Source: Motiliproteus sp047633175 (GTDB taxonomy: Bacteria > Pseudomonadota > Gammaproteobacteria > Pseudomonadales > Balneatricaceae). From it: DNA of 64,000 nucleotides. Both the position numbers and the translations under genes were made by a program. Shown here one piece after another: positions 42,395 to 51,551 of the stretch; positions within the stretch are counted from its first letter, which is position 1; each line of letters begins with the position of its first letter. Location of the stretch: positions 182,635 to 246,634 of the forward strand of contig JBLIEQ010000002.1 of assembly GCA_047633175.1 (NCBI GenBank), written 5' to 3'. The notes beneath the pieces are model-generated. The model was not told the origin of the DNA, made no database searches, and worked only from the letters and a program-made list of their open reading frames with translations.

Positions 42395-43429
42395 GTCGAT
42401 CTCACCTGTGACGGGGTCTGGTGTCGGCTCTTTGGCGTTAGGTTGCGGCATAAGCTCGGCACGCAGCAGCTTCTCGATCTCTTCGGCTATCGCCGGGTTA
42501 TCACTCAGATGCTGGGCAGAGTTGGCCTTACCCTGGCCAATCTTGCTGCCTTTATAGGCGTACCAAGCACCGGCTTTATCGACCAGGCCTTGCTTAACAC
42601 CCAGATCGATCAGCTCGCCCATCTTGTAGATGCCCTTGCCATACATGATCTGGAACTCCGCCTGCTTGAACGGCGGGGCGCACTTGTTCTTGACGACCTT
42701 GACTCGGGTCTCGTTGCCGATCACCTCATCCTTGTCTTTCACCGCCCCCGTGCGGCGAATATCGAGACGCACCGAGGAGTAGAATTTCAGGGCATTACCA
42801 CCGGTGGTGGTCTCAGGACTTCCGAACATCACGCCGATCTTCATCCGTATCTGGTTAATAAAGAGCAGCAAACAGTTGGCGTTCTTTACATTCCCCGTTA
42901 TTTTGCGCAGCGCCTGGGACATCAGCCGGGCTTGCAACCCGACGTGGGTATCGCCCATCTCGCCTTCGATTTCGGCGCGAGGCACCAGGGCGGCCACCGA
43001 ATCCACGACCACCACATCGACGGTGTTCGAGCGCACCAGCATGTCGCAGATCTCGAGCGCCTGCTCACCGGTATCCGGCTGAGAGACCAGAAGATCATCA
43101 ATATTGACGCCTAACTTCTCGGCATAGATGGGATCCAGGGCGTGCTCGGCATCTATAAAAGCACAGGTCTTACCCTGCTTTTGCGCTTCGGCAATGACCT
43201 GCAGGGTCAGGGTCGTCTTACCGGAAGATTCCGGGCCGTAGATCTCGCAGATACGGCCATAAGGAAGTCCGCCTATACCCAGAGCCACATCCAGCCCCAG
43301 CGATCCGGTAGAGACAGCGGGCATCGCTTCGCGCGGCTTGTCACCCATGCGCATCACCGCACCCTTGCCAAACTGACGCTCGATCTGTGTTAGCGCGGCT
43401 GACAGCGCCTTCTTTTTGTTGTCATCCAT
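42389..43429 (-). CDS. recA: Recombinase A
   Basis: 346 residues from MDDNKKKALSAALTQIERQF at 43429. An upstream open frame of 28 codons covers the leader and SOS operator. Walker A is GPESSGKTT near residue 66, and LLFINQIRMKIGVMFGSPET holds loop L1 and the MAW region. The C-terminus is acidic as usual. RecA forms the strand-exchange filament and triggers LexA cleavage. A LexA box lies about 85 bp upstream and a terminator downstream, so recA is transcribed alone. Confidence 0.98.
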   Translation of the reverse strand: MDDNKKKALSAALTQIERQFGKGAVMRMGDKPREAMPAVSTGSLGLDVALGIGGLPYGRICEIYGPESSGKTTLTLQVIAEAQKQGKTCAFIDAEHALDPIYAEKLGVNIDDLLVSQPDTGEQALEICDMLVRSNTVDVVVVDSVAALVPRAEIEGEMGDTHVGLQARLMSQALRKITGNVKNANCLLLFINQIRMKIGVMFGSPETTTGGNALKFYSSVRLDIRRTGAVKDKDEVIGNETRVKVVKNKCAPPFKQAEFQIMYGKGIYKMGELIDLGVKQGLVDKAGAWYAYKGSKIGQGKANSAQHLSDNPAIAEEIEKLLRAELMPQPNAKEPTPDPVTGEIDV

Positions 43430-43512
43430 TGCGATACCCTTAACCTGAGACTGACTGTTAGATTTTACAGGACGGGCTTCATGGCGATCATCACCCGGAT
43501 CCATTGTAAACA

Positions 43513-43528
43513 CTGTATATCTAAACAG
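43513..43528 (-). promoter_or_regulatory. LexA (SOS) box of recA
   Basis: CTGTATATCTAAACAG fits the gammaproteobacterial operator CTGT-N8-ACAG, including the TATA-rich centre. It is placed upstream of recA where the promoter -10/-35 region should be. Confidence 0.9.
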
Positions 43529-43570
43529 TGCTATTTCACAGCTTTTTTAAACGCGACCCTGGATTTTCTT

Positions 43571-44047
43571 TTAACTGGCGATCACGGCGAGCAACCCGGT
43601 GATCGCCTGCTCCACGGCCTGCTCCCTGACCGCCTGACGATCACCATTGAAATTAAAGAGTCTGCTGCGGTTCACTCCATCCGAGCGTGCCCAGGCGATC
43701 CATACCGTACCTACAGGTTTTTCCAGGCTGCCACCACCGGGGCCTGCGATCCCGCTTACCGCCACACTCAGCTGGGCGGGGCTATGTGCCAGCGCGCCGT
43801 GCGCCATCGCATCGACGCAGCCCCGACTTACCGCACCCTGCTGTTCGAGTAACTCGGCACTCACCCCCAGCAACCTCTGCTTCATCGCATTGGAATAGGT
43901 GATGAACCCACCCTCCAGCCATGCCGAACTGCCGGCCTGCTCGGTCAACTGCCAGGCAATCCCGCCCCCAGTACAGGACTCAGCAGTCACCAGGGTCCAG
44001 TGACGCTGCAACAAGGCGGTCGATAACGTTTCTATCAGAGCCTGCAT
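43571..44047 (-). CDS. pncC: Nicotinamide-nucleotide amidohydrolase (CinA C-terminal type)
   Basis: 158 residues. It is the stand-alone CinA C-terminal domain, which deamidates NMN to nicotinate mononucleotide. VTAESCTGGGIAWQLTEQAG near residue 20, GGFITYSNAMKQRLLGV, and VAVSGIAGPGGGSLEKPVGT are the family's conserved blocks. It lies directly upstream of recA, as in many gammaproteobacteria, with the SOS box between. mutS diverges from it across 130 bp. Confidence 0.93.
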   Translation of the reverse strand: MQALIETLSTALLQRHWTLVTAESCTGGGIAWQLTEQAGSSAWLEGGFITYSNAMKQRLLGVSAELLEQQGAVSRGCVDAMAHGALAHSPAQLSVAVSGIAGPGGGSLEKPVGTVWIAWARSDGVNRSRLFNFNGDRQAVREQAVEQAITGLLAVIAS

Positions 44048-44176
44048 AGGGTATCCATCCTCGAATATTCATTGTAGGGCTTAGAAATATAATACTACAT
44101 GCCGTAGAATAACCCACCTGCCGGGTAAGGTACGGCGCCATCACACCACAATCTAGCAGATGGATCCCAATCCAGC

Positions 44177-46780
44177 ATGAGTACAGCCCTAGCCAAAAAC
44201 AGCACTCACACGCCCATGATGACCCAGTATTTCGGGATAAAGTCAGAGCACCCCAACGAGCTGGTGTTTTATCGTATGGGGGATTTTTACGAGCTATTTT
44301 ACGATGATGCCCGCCAGGCATCTCAGCTGCTCGACATCTCCCTGACCAGCCGCGGCCATTCCGGCGGCAAACCCATCCCTATGGCAGGCATCCCCTACCA
44401 TGCTGCCGAAAACTATATCGCCAAGATCGTTCGGGCCGGGCGCTCGGTCGCCATCGTCGAGCAGTTCGGGGATCCCGCGACCAGCAAGGGTCCGGTTGAA
44501 CGCCGGGTGGCACGGGTTGTTACCCCCGGCACCCTCACCGATGAAGCCCTGCTGGATGCCTCCCGCGACAACCTGCTGGTTGCGGTAACCGCCGATCGCC
44601 ACCGCTTTGGCATCGCCAGTCTCGATATCAGCTCGGGCCGCTTTCTGGTGATGGAGCTTGAGAATGAGACGGCGCTGATCAGCGAACTGGCGCGCCTGCA
44701 ACCAGCTGAGCTGCTCTTTAACGAAGAAGATGGCATCGACGAGTTATTGAGCCGCTTTAACGGCTTACGCCGCCAGCCACCCTGGAATTTCGACTTTGAC
44801 AGCGCCCATCGACTGCTGACTCAACAGTTTCAGACCCTGGATCTGAGTGGCTTTGGCTGTGAGTCCCTGCCCACAGCACTGCGTTCCGCAGGTTGCCTGC
44901 TGCAATATGCCCGGGAGACTCAGCGTACGGCGCTACCCCATATTCGTAGCATCACCGCAGAGCGACAGGATGGCAGCGTCATCCTGGATGCGGCAACCCG
45001 GCGCAATCTGGAACTGGATGCCAACCTGATGGGCGGCACCGACAACACCCTTATTTCGGTGCTCGATCGCACCTCCACACCCATGGGCGGCCGACTCCTG
45101 AGGCGTTGGCTGCATCGCCCCCTGCGCGATCTGGCGACCATTGAGCAGCGCCAGCTCTGCATCGGCAGCTTAATCGCTGATTACCGCTTCGAAGCACTGC
45201 AGCCGGTCCTAAAACAGATCGGTGATCTCGAGCGTATTCTGGCCCGCATCGCCCTCCGTTCGGCACGGCCGCGCGATCTTGAGCGGCTCAAGACCGCACT
45301 CGCCTCGTTGCCTGAGCTGCAACAACTGCTAATACCCCTGCCTGCACCTCTGGCCAGCCAGCTGGGCGCGGCCATCAGCGAGTTTCCCGAGCTGCAGCAG
45401 CTGCTTGCCGGCGCCATTATCGACAATCCTCCGGTGATTATCCGTGATGGCGGGGTGATCGCCGAGGGTTATGACGGCGAGCTCGACGAGCTCCGCTCGC
45501 TCAGTGAAAATGCCGGCGGCTATCTGCTAGCACTGGAACAGCGCGAAAAAACCCGCACCGGCATCAATACCCTCAAGGTCGGCTACAACCGGGTCCATGG
45601 CTATTACATCGAGATCAGTCGGGCCCAGTCGGGGCAGGCACCGGTCGAATATATCCGCAGACAGACCCTGAAAAACGCCGAACGCTTTATCACTCCGGAG
45701 CTTAAAGAGTTTGAAGATAAGGCCTTGAGCAGCAAGAGTCGGGCCCTGGCTCGGGAGAAGATGCTCTACGAAGCCCTGCTGGAATCGGTCGCCGAACAGC
45801 TGGCACCCCTGCAGGACAGCGCCGCCGCACTGGCGCAACTGGACGTGCTGAACAACCTGGCGGCCCGTGCCGACCGACTCGATTATTGTGCCCCCACGCT
45901 ATCCGAGCTACCCGGTATTCAGATCAAGGAGGGGCGCCATCCCGTGGTCGAGCGGGTATCGGAGAACCCCTTTGTCGGCAACGATCTCCAGCTGGATCCC
46001 GAGCGTCGAATGCTGATGATTACCGGCCCTAACATGGGCGGCAAATCAACCTTTATGCGCCAGGCGGCGCTGATCGTCCTGATGGCCCATATCGGCAGCT
46101 ATGTCCCCGCAGCTCAGGCCCGGATAGGCCTGGTCGATCAAATCTTTACCCGCATGGGTTCATCGGATGACCTGGCCGGTGGTCGTTCGACCTTTATGGT
46201 GGAGATGACCGAAACCGCCAATATTCTCAACAACGCCACCCCGCGCAGCCTGGTGCTGATGGATGAGGTCGGTCGCGGCACCAGCACCTTCGACGGCCTG
46301 TCGCTGGCCTGGTCCTGCGCCCGCCACCTGGCCTCTAAGACCCGGGCGTTTACGCTGTTTGCCACCCACTATTTCGAGCTGACCGCACTGCCCGACACCG
46401 AGCAGGGGGTTGCCAACATCCACCTGACTGCCACCGAGCATAACGATCACATTATTTTTCTGCACAGCGTTCATGAAGGACCCGCCAGCCAGAGTTACGG
46501 CCTCCAGGTTGCCAAACTTGCCGGGGTACCCCTGAAGGTGATCGATGAGGCCAGACATAAGCTCAAACAGCTGGAATCGACCTCAATCCGGGCAGGCAAG
46601 CCCCTGCAGGCCGACCTGTTCAGCTCAAATTCAACCCCCGTTCCAACCATCGCCCCTGTGCCGGACCCTCACCCGCTGCAGATCGCACTGGAAGCGATCG
46701 ATCCGGATAGTCTGACCCCGCGACAGGCACTCGAACAGCTGTACCTGTTGAAACAATCTCTGCTAAAGAAGGCATTATAA
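44177..46780 (+). CDS. mutS: DNA mismatch repair protein MutS
   Basis: 867 residues, full length. MutS finds mismatches and recruits MutL. The mismatch-reading F-x-E is in YRMGDFYELF near residue 36. The ATPase has GPNMGGKSTFMRQ (Walker A) near residue 620, MVEMTETANILNNATPRSLV, LMDEVGRGTSTFDGL (Walker B and D loop) and the helix-turn-helix region at the end. The C-terminal linker STPVPTIAPVPDPHP is Pro-rich and precedes the tetramerisation segment. It looks intact, so the short-repeat expansions in this window are not explained by a broken mutS. Confidence 0.97.
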   Translation: MSTALAKNSTHTPMMTQYFGIKSEHPNELVFYRMGDFYELFYDDARQASQLLDISLTSRGHSGGKPIPMAGIPYHAAENYIAKIVRAGRSVAIVEQFGDPATSKGPVERRVARVVTPGTLTDEALLDASRDNLLVAVTADRHRFGIASLDISSGRFLVMELENETALISELARLQPAELLFNEEDGIDELLSRFNGLRRQPPWNFDFDSAHRLLTQQFQTLDLSGFGCESLPTALRSAGCLLQYARETQRTALPHIRSITAERQDGSVILDAATRRNLELDANLMGGTDNTLISVLDRTSTPMGGRLLRRWLHRPLRDLATIEQRQLCIGSLIADYRFEALQPVLKQIGDLERILARIALRSARPRDLERLKTALASLPELQQLLIPLPAPLASQLGAAISEFPELQQLLAGAIIDNPPVIIRDGGVIAEGYDGELDELRSLSENAGGYLLALEQREKTRTGINTLKVGYNRVHGYYIEISRAQSGQAPVEYIRRQTLKNAERFITPELKEFEDKALSSKSRALAREKMLYEALLESVAEQLAPLQDSAAALAQLDVLNNLAARADRLDYCAPTLSELPGIQIKEGRHPVVERVSENPFVGNDLQLDPERRMLMITGPNMGGKSTFMRQAALIVLMAHIGSYVPAAQARIGLVDQIFTRMGSSDDLAGGRSTFMVEMTETANILNNATPRSLVLMDEVGRGTSTFDGLSLAWSCARHLASKTRAFTLFATHYFELTALPDTEQGVANIHLTATEHNDHIIFLHSVHEGPASQSYGLQVAKLAGVPLKVIDEARHKLKQLESTSIRAGKPLQADLFSSNSTPVPTIAPVPDPHPLQIALEAIDPDSLTPRQALEQLYLLKQSLLKKAL

Positions 46781-46788
46781 TAATGCCT
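46770..46788. repeat. Perfect inverted repeat over the mutS stop codon
   Basis: AGGCATTATAATAATGCCT is a 9-bp palindrome with a single central A. It contains the TAA of mutS and lies 32 bp before fdxA. It may be a small hairpin or binding site; with no T run it is not a standard terminator. Confidence 0.6.
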
Positions 46789-46820
46789 ATACTGAAGCCC
46801 AATCCACACGAGTATTAAGC

Positions 46821-47144
46821 ATGGCTTTTGTCGTTACAGAAAATTGCATCAAGTGCAAATACACCGACTGCGTCGAAGTATGTCCGGTAGATTGCTTTTA
46901 TGAGGGGCCTAATTTTTTGGTCATAAACCCTGATGAATGTATCGATTGCGCGCTGTGCGAGCCTGAATGTCCCGCCGGCGCGATCTTCGAAGAGGATGAC
47001 CTACCGAAAGAGCAGCGAGTGTTTATTAAGCTCAATGCCGAGTTAGCGGAGATCTGGCCCAACATCTCGGAGATGAAGGCCATGCCCGAGGATGCCGCCG
47101 ACTGGGACGGTAAACCGGGAAAATTAGAGCTGCTGGAGCGTTAG
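46821..47144 (+). CDS. fdxA: Seven-iron ferredoxin
   Basis: 107 residues. The N-terminal half has ENCIKCKYTDCVEVCPVDCF and DECIDCALCEPECPAG, the cysteine pattern of 3Fe-4S plus 4Fe-4S ferredoxins of the Azotobacter FdI type; the C-terminal half is the usual helical extension. It carries electrons in the cytoplasm. mutS-fdxA-rpoS is the Pseudomonas order. A short direct repeat (CAGGAATCCC/CAGGAACCCC) follows its stop. Confidence 0.95.
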   Translation: MAFVVTENCIKCKYTDCVEVCPVDCFYEGPNFLVINPDECIDCALCEPECPAGAIFEEDDLPKEQRVFIKLNAELAEIWPNISEMKAMPEDAADWDGKPGKLELLER

Positions 47145-47212
47145 TCCCCAACAGGAATCCCCGCAGGAACCCCGGCAGCTTATCGATACCTACAGTTTTT
47201 CAGGATGGCGGT

Positions 47213-48262
47213 TTATTGCAGCAGATCAGCCCCAGTAAGTCCGTTATCCTCGACAATATCACGTAATCTCCGTAATCCCTCGACCTGAATCTGGCGTACC
47301 CGCTCCCGGGTCAGGCCGATCTCCCGGCCGACCTCCTCCAGGGTGCTGATATCATGCCCCTGCAAACCAAAACGGCGCATCAGCACCTCTTTGTGCTTCT
47401 CCGGAAGCGTATCGAGCCAGATATCGAGCCGGCTGATCAGGTTGGTATTTTGCAGCCAGACCTCAGGGTCGGCAGCATCATTGTCGGGCAGGCTCTCGAC
47501 CAGGGTCTTGTCAGAATCTTTGCCGACAGGCACATCCATAGAGACCACTCGCTCGTTAAGCCCCATCATCCGTTTGATGTTCTCTACCGGCTTACCGAGC
47601 ATCTCCGCGATCTCTTCACAGGTGGGCTCATGGTCAAGCTGCTGGGCCAGTGCCCGTGCGGCGCGCAGATAGACATTAAGCTCTTTAACGACATGAATCG
47701 GCAGGCGGATGGTGCGAGTCTGATTCATAATAGCGCGCTCGACGGTCTGCCGAATCCACCAGGTCGCGTAGGTCGAAAAGCGGAAGCCGCGTTCGGGATC
47801 AAACTTCTCAACCGCTCGAATCAGGCCAAGATTACCCTCTTCGATCAGGTCCAACAGGGTCAGACCGCGATTGATGTAGCGGCGCGAAATTTTAACCACC
47901 AGACGTAGATTACTCTCGATCATCCGTTTGCGGGAGGCCGCGCAACCGCGCAACGCCTTGCGCGAGAAAAACACCTCCTCCTCAGCACTTAACAACGGTG
48001 ACGCGCCGATCTCGTTGAGGTAAAGCTGAGTGGCATCCATATTTCTGGCTTTAACCAGATCCTTATGGACTACGCTGCGTGCGCGATCCAGCACCCCCTC
48101 ATTTTCATCCTCATCAGCCTCCCTATCCCGAGCCACAGAATCGATTAGATCCGGGTCATCGGTGATATCGTCTCTCGTCATCTGCGTATCTGAAGTGCGC
48201 TTTCTTTCCTCTCTGCCCCGTGCTTCCACAGGCCGAACAGCGGTTCTTCCGAGCATTTCCAT
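47213..48262 (-). CDS. rpoS: RNA polymerase sigma factor RpoS
   Basis: 349 residues. RpoS directs transcription in stationary phase and general stress. Region 1.2/2.1 starts at DATQLYLNEIGASPLL. Regions 2.3-2.4 are GFRFSTYATWWIRQTVERAI near residue 165, region 3 follows from IRLPIHVVKELN, and region 4 has the helix-turn-helix LEEVGREIGLTRERVRQIQ. The N-terminal 55 residues are charged and variable, as usual. AGGGAGA lies 8 nt before the ATG. nlpD is upstream; in relatives the main rpoS promoter lies inside nlpD. Confidence 0.97.
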   Translation of the reverse strand: MEMLGRTAVRPVEARGREERKRTSDTQMTRDDITDDPDLIDSVARDREADEDENEGVLDRARSVVHKDLVKARNMDATQLYLNEIGASPLLSAEEEVFFSRKALRGCAASRKRMIESNLRLVVKISRRYINRGLTLLDLIEEGNLGLIRAVEKFDPERGFRFSTYATWWIRQTVERAIMNQTRTIRLPIHVVKELNVYLRAARALAQQLDHEPTCEEIAEMLGKPVENIKRMMGLNERVVSMDVPVGKDSDKTLVESLPDNDAADPEVWLQNTNLISRLDIWLDTLPEKHKEVLMRRFGLQGHDISTLEEVGREIGLTRERVRQIQVEGLRRLRDIVEDNGLTGADLLQ

Positions 48263-48309
48263 GGCAACAATCTCCCTGCTAACAAGCCCATCCTTGGGTC
48301 GGTTTATAG

Positions 48310-49113
48310 CTACCGAGAGGGTAAATAGCGGATAGGATCCACTGGCTTACCCTCTTTGCGAATTTCAAAATGTAGCATGATCCTGGTGACGCCGCTATTG
48401 CCTATTCGAGCAATTTTCTGCCCCGCCTGGACCCTATCTTGCTCTTTTACCAGCAGTTTATTATTATGAGCATAGGCGCTTAAAAAAGTTTCATTATGCT
48501 TAATGATAATTAAATTGCCGTATCCTAATAAAGCGTTACCTGAATAGACTACCACACCCGCCGCAGCCGAGAACACTGGCTCTCCCCGCTTCCCGGCAAT
48601 ATTGATACCCTTACTCTCCTTGCCCTTAGCACCAAAACTCTGAACCACAGGGCCAGCGGCAGGCCAACGCCATACAACAGGCCCTACGGGCTCAGGAACG
48701 ACTTTAGTGCGGGTCTTCGAGACAGGGGCAGCTTTTGGCGTACGCGGGGCTGGGTTCGGCTCTGGGCGGGATGCGGGGGTTGGCGTGCTGTTAACCTGGC
48801 TAAGCGGAGGCGCTTCGGCGATGCGCACTCGCTGGCCCGGGTAGATGCGGTAATTACTGTCGATCTTATTCGCGCGGGCTAGGCCACGATAATCTTTACC
48901 GTAGCGCCACGCGATCGAATACAGGGTATCTCCCGACTTCACCCGATAATAACCGTCCGGTCCGGGTTTCGCCTTAGCACTGCTGTTGCGGGGTACATTG
49001 ATAGAATAATCGCTGACCGGTGCTATATGCCCACCACAACCGGACAGCAGCAAGCCGCTAAGCAGTGTTACAACCCCTACCCACCTCTTGCTAGCCGCTG
49101 GCCTTAGTCGCAC
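48310..49113 (-). CDS. nlpD: Murein hydrolase activator lipoprotein NlpD
   Basis: 267 residues from a GTG at 49113 with AGGA at good spacing; an alternative GTG lies 7 codons upstream. The signal peptide ends in the lipobox LLLSGC. One LysM domain (YYRVKSGDTLYSIAWRYGKD) binds peptidoglycan. A Pro-rich linker leads to an M23/LytM domain. There the catalytic positions are altered: the GxD motif reads GINIA, and HLHFE reads MLHFE. This is typical of NlpD, which activates the amidase AmiC rather than cutting itself. rpoS lies downstream. Confidence 0.94.
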   Translation of the reverse strand: MRLRPAASKRWVGVVTLLSGLLLSGCGGHIAPVSDYSINVPRNSSAKAKPGPDGYYRVKSGDTLYSIAWRYGKDYRGLARANKIDSNYRIYPGQRVRIAEAPPLSQVNSTPTPASRPEPNPAPRTPKAAPVSKTRTKVVPEPVGPVVWRWPAAGPVVQSFGAKGKESKGINIAGKRGEPVFSAAAGVVVYSGNALLGYGNLIIIKHNETFLSAYAHNNKLLVKEQDRVQAGQKIARIGNSGVTRIMLHFEIRKEGKPVDPIRYLPSR

Positions 49114-49184
49114 ATCTACCGATCCTATAGGCACCCTGAACTGGGCCGATTCAGCTTGAGACCCCTGTAACGCAGGCCATAAAA

Positions 49185-50123
49185 TCAGTCGCTTTTGCCA
49201 ATGCTGCCACTGCGTTCCAGCATATAGACCGCAACGGCTCCCAGCAACATCAATAGCAGCGCCCCCCAGAGCATCGCATCCTGTCCTGTCAGAGCTTGGT
49301 AACTAACCGGTAACACATTATCCTGCAACAAAGGCACGGCATCACCCCGCGTATTGATCCGATACTCGGTGGTGTATTTCCAGGGCCATACCCGGTTTAG
49401 AGAGCCCAGCATGACGCCCGTCAGCAGTGCCAGGGTCAGATCATGGTGGTGGCGGAACATCCATGCCAGCAGATGCGAAAAACTCAGCAACCCCACCGCA
49501 CACCCGGCCATAAAGAGCGCCAGTATCTGTAGATCAAATGCTTTGATCGCGCCCATGATTGGACCATACAGCCCCAGCAGCAGCAGAATAAAACTGCCGG
49601 AGATCCCGGGTAAAATCATCGCACAGATGGCGATGCAACCGGCACCAAAGACTATCAACGACGTCGCTTCAACCTCTACAGGGCTGATCGCTGTGACCAG
49701 GTACGCGAACACCATTCCCGCCCAAAGGGCGATAACCGGCGCCGAGCTCCAGCGTTTGATCTGCGTCATCATCCAGATCGACGAGCTTACAATAAGACCG
49801 AAAAAGAATGCCCATAGCAGGGTGGGATGCTCCTCCAGCAGATAGATCGCTAAACGGGCAATCGATCCCAGACTCAGCAGCACGCCGGACAACAACACCA
49901 GCAGAAAAGTACCGTTAATATGCTTCCAAAAGGCCCTCGGTCCCTGGCGTCCAAGCAGCAACAGGGCGTGCGGTGTGATCCGTCGAATAGAATCGAGCAG
50001 CTCCTGGTAGATACCGCTGATAAAGGCGACGGTCCCACCCGATACCCCAGGAATCGCATCGGCGGCGCCCATGGCGGTACCCTTAAAAAACAACAACACC
50101 CAGTCGCCAGTCGTTCGACGCAT
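49185..50123 (-). CDS. DUF368 membrane protein (PopT-type undecaprenyl phosphate translocase family)
   Basis: 312 residues from the ATG at 50123 (MRRTTGDWVLLFFKG); a longer frame upstream overlaps pcm. About nine hydrophobic segments. FFKGTAMGAADAIPGVSGGT at the N-terminus and MILPGISGSFILLLLGLYGP in the middle form the family's inverted repeat. DUF368 proteins have been shown in some bacteria to return undecaprenyl phosphate across the membrane (PopT). That role would suit the envelope genes around it. The position between pcm and nlpD is less usual. Confidence 0.88.
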   Translation of the reverse strand: MRRTTGDWVLLFFKGTAMGAADAIPGVSGGTVAFISGIYQELLDSIRRITPHALLLLGRQGPRAFWKHINGTFLLVLLSGVLLSLGSIARLAIYLLEEHPTLLWAFFFGLIVSSSIWMMTQIKRWSSAPVIALWAGMVFAYLVTAISPVEVEATSLIVFGAGCIAICAMILPGISGSFILLLLGLYGPIMGAIKAFDLQILALFMAGCAVGLLSFSHLLAWMFRHHHDLTLALLTGVMLGSLNRVWPWKYTTEYRINTRGDAVPLLQDNVLPVSYQALTGQDAMLWGALLLMLLGAVAVYMLERSGSIGKSD

Positions 50124-50133
50124 GTAACTCTCC

Positions 50134-50811
50134 CTAGCTGATTGAACCTCTGAGCATCGGTACAAACTTCACCGCTTCCAGTACCTGATGGTCGTATTCG
50201 GTCTCACTGACACGGACGACCAACCGTAACTCCTGCCTGTCGTCGCGGCCGGTGCCGCCGACAGGAATAATCATCCGTCCACCGACTGCCAGCTGCGGAA
50301 ACAGCTCTGGCGGAATCTGTTCGGGAGCCGCCGCGCAGATGATGGCATCAAACAGCCCTTTTTCCGGCCAGCCGAAACCACCATCCGCATGCTTGAAATA
50401 GACATTGCGCAGCCCCAGCTGACGCAAGCGACTGCGGGCTTTCTGCTGCAAGGGCAGGATCCGCTCGACACTAAACAACTTGTCGACCAGACAGGCCAGT
50501 ACTGCCGACTGATAGCCGGACCCGGTGCCTATCTCCAACACCCGTTCGGGACGACCGCCATTGAGTAGAATCTCGGTCATCTTAGCCACTATATAGGGCT
50601 GAGAGAGGGTCTGGTTAAAGCCGATCGGCAGCGCCGTATCTTCATAAGCCCGATGCGAGAGGGCTTCGTCCACAAACAGATGCCGTGGCAGGTCGCGCAT
50701 CACTTCCAGCACCCTCGGGTCCTGAATACCCCGTGCGACCAGGCGTGCGATCAGGCGGTCGCGGGTTCGCTGCGAGGTCATGCCGATACCCTCAATATCG
50801 AACTTATTCAC
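50134..50811 (-). CDS. pcm: Protein-L-isoaspartate O-methyltransferase
   Basis: 225 residues from a GTG at 50811 that overlaps the surE stop and has GAGGAG at good spacing. The ATG at 50781 (MTSQRTRDRL), also with GAGGG, is a fair alternative. Pcm starts repair of isoaspartyl damage. HRAYEDTALPIGFNQTLSQP carries the substrate region, VLEIGTGSGYQSAVLA the SAM-binding motif I near residue 95, and GRMIIPVGG motif III. The coupling surE-pcm is conserved in stationary-phase survival operons. Confidence 0.95.
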   Translation of the reverse strand: MNKFDIEGIGMTSQRTRDRLIARLVARGIQDPRVLEVMRDLPRHLFVDEALSHRAYEDTALPIGFNQTLSQPYIVAKMTEILLNGGRPERVLEIGTGSGYQSAVLACLVDKLFSVERILPLQQKARSRLRQLGLRNVYFKHADGGFGWPEKGLFDAIICAAAPEQIPPELFPQLAVGGRMIIPVGGTGRDDRQELRLVVRVSETEYDHQVLEAVKFVPMLRGSIS

Positions 50812-51551
50812 GCCAACTCCTCGAGCCAACCGGCCAGATTGTCGAAACCCGAGTACTGGGTCATATCGGCATGCAGCGGGGTAATAGAGACATAGCCTGC
50901 GGCGATCGCATAAAAATCGGTGCCGGGACCCGCATCTGCAGGCTTGCCGACCGCAGATATCCAAAATCGCTCCCGCCCACGCGGGCAGACCGAGAGCACC
51001 GGTTGATCGGCCATTGCCCGGTGTCCTAAGCGGGTGACATGGATCCCTTTTATCTGCTCCAGAGGAAGATCGGGCACATTGATATTTAGCACCGTCCGGG
51101 GCGCTAAATTCAGGGCGTGTAACTGTGGCAGCAACTGACTGACGACGGTTGCCGCCGAGCTGTAGTGCTGCCGTCCGTGCAGGGACACGGCGATGGCCGG
51201 TTTATCCAGATAGCGCCCCTCCATCGCTGCCGCGACTGTCCCCGAGTAGAGCACATCGTCACCCAGGTTGGCACCGGCATTGATGCCGGAGACCACCATA
51301 TCTGGCGAAAACCCGAGCTTCCCGGAGATCCCCAGATGGACACAGTCGGTCGGTGTGCCGTTAATGCTGATATAGCCATTGGCTAATCGCTGGGCCTCAA
51401 GCGGCCGATCCAGCGTTAGCGAGTTACTGGCACCACTACGATCACACTCGGGGGCGACCACCTGGATCTCAAAGCCTTCCGCCAGCATCGCTGCCAGAGC
51501 GTTCAGTCCCGGCGCATGCACGCCATCATCGTTAGAGATTAATATCCGCAT
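50808..51551 (-). CDS. surE: 5'/3'-nucleotidase SurE
   Basis: 247 residues. A metal-dependent nucleotidase active on nucleoside monophosphates. ILISNDDGVHAPGLNAL near residue 3 holds the metal Asp pair (Asp8/Asp9), and VVSGINAGANLGDDVLYSGT near residue 90 the conserved Asn and Ser. A decayed second copy of the first 12 codons lies about 76 bp upstream. The gene is between truD and pcm, with a 4-bp overlap into pcm. Confidence 0.96.
   Translation of the reverse strand: MRILISNDDGVHAPGLNALAAMLAEGFEIQVVAPECDRSGASNSLTLDRPLEAQRLANGYISINGTPTDCVHLGISGKLGFSPDMVVSGINAGANLGDDVLYSGTVAAAMEGRYLDKPAIAVSLHGRQHYSSAATVVSQLLPQLHALNLAPRTVLNINVPDLPLEQIKGIHVTRLGHRAMADQPVLSVCPRGRERFWISAVGKPADAGPGTDFYAIAAGYVSITPLHADMTQYSGFDNLAGWLEELA

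Noticed and set aside
48310..48700. NlpD as an active M23 endopeptidase
   Set aside because: The first metal Asp and the first His of HxH are replaced, as in known NlpD activators.
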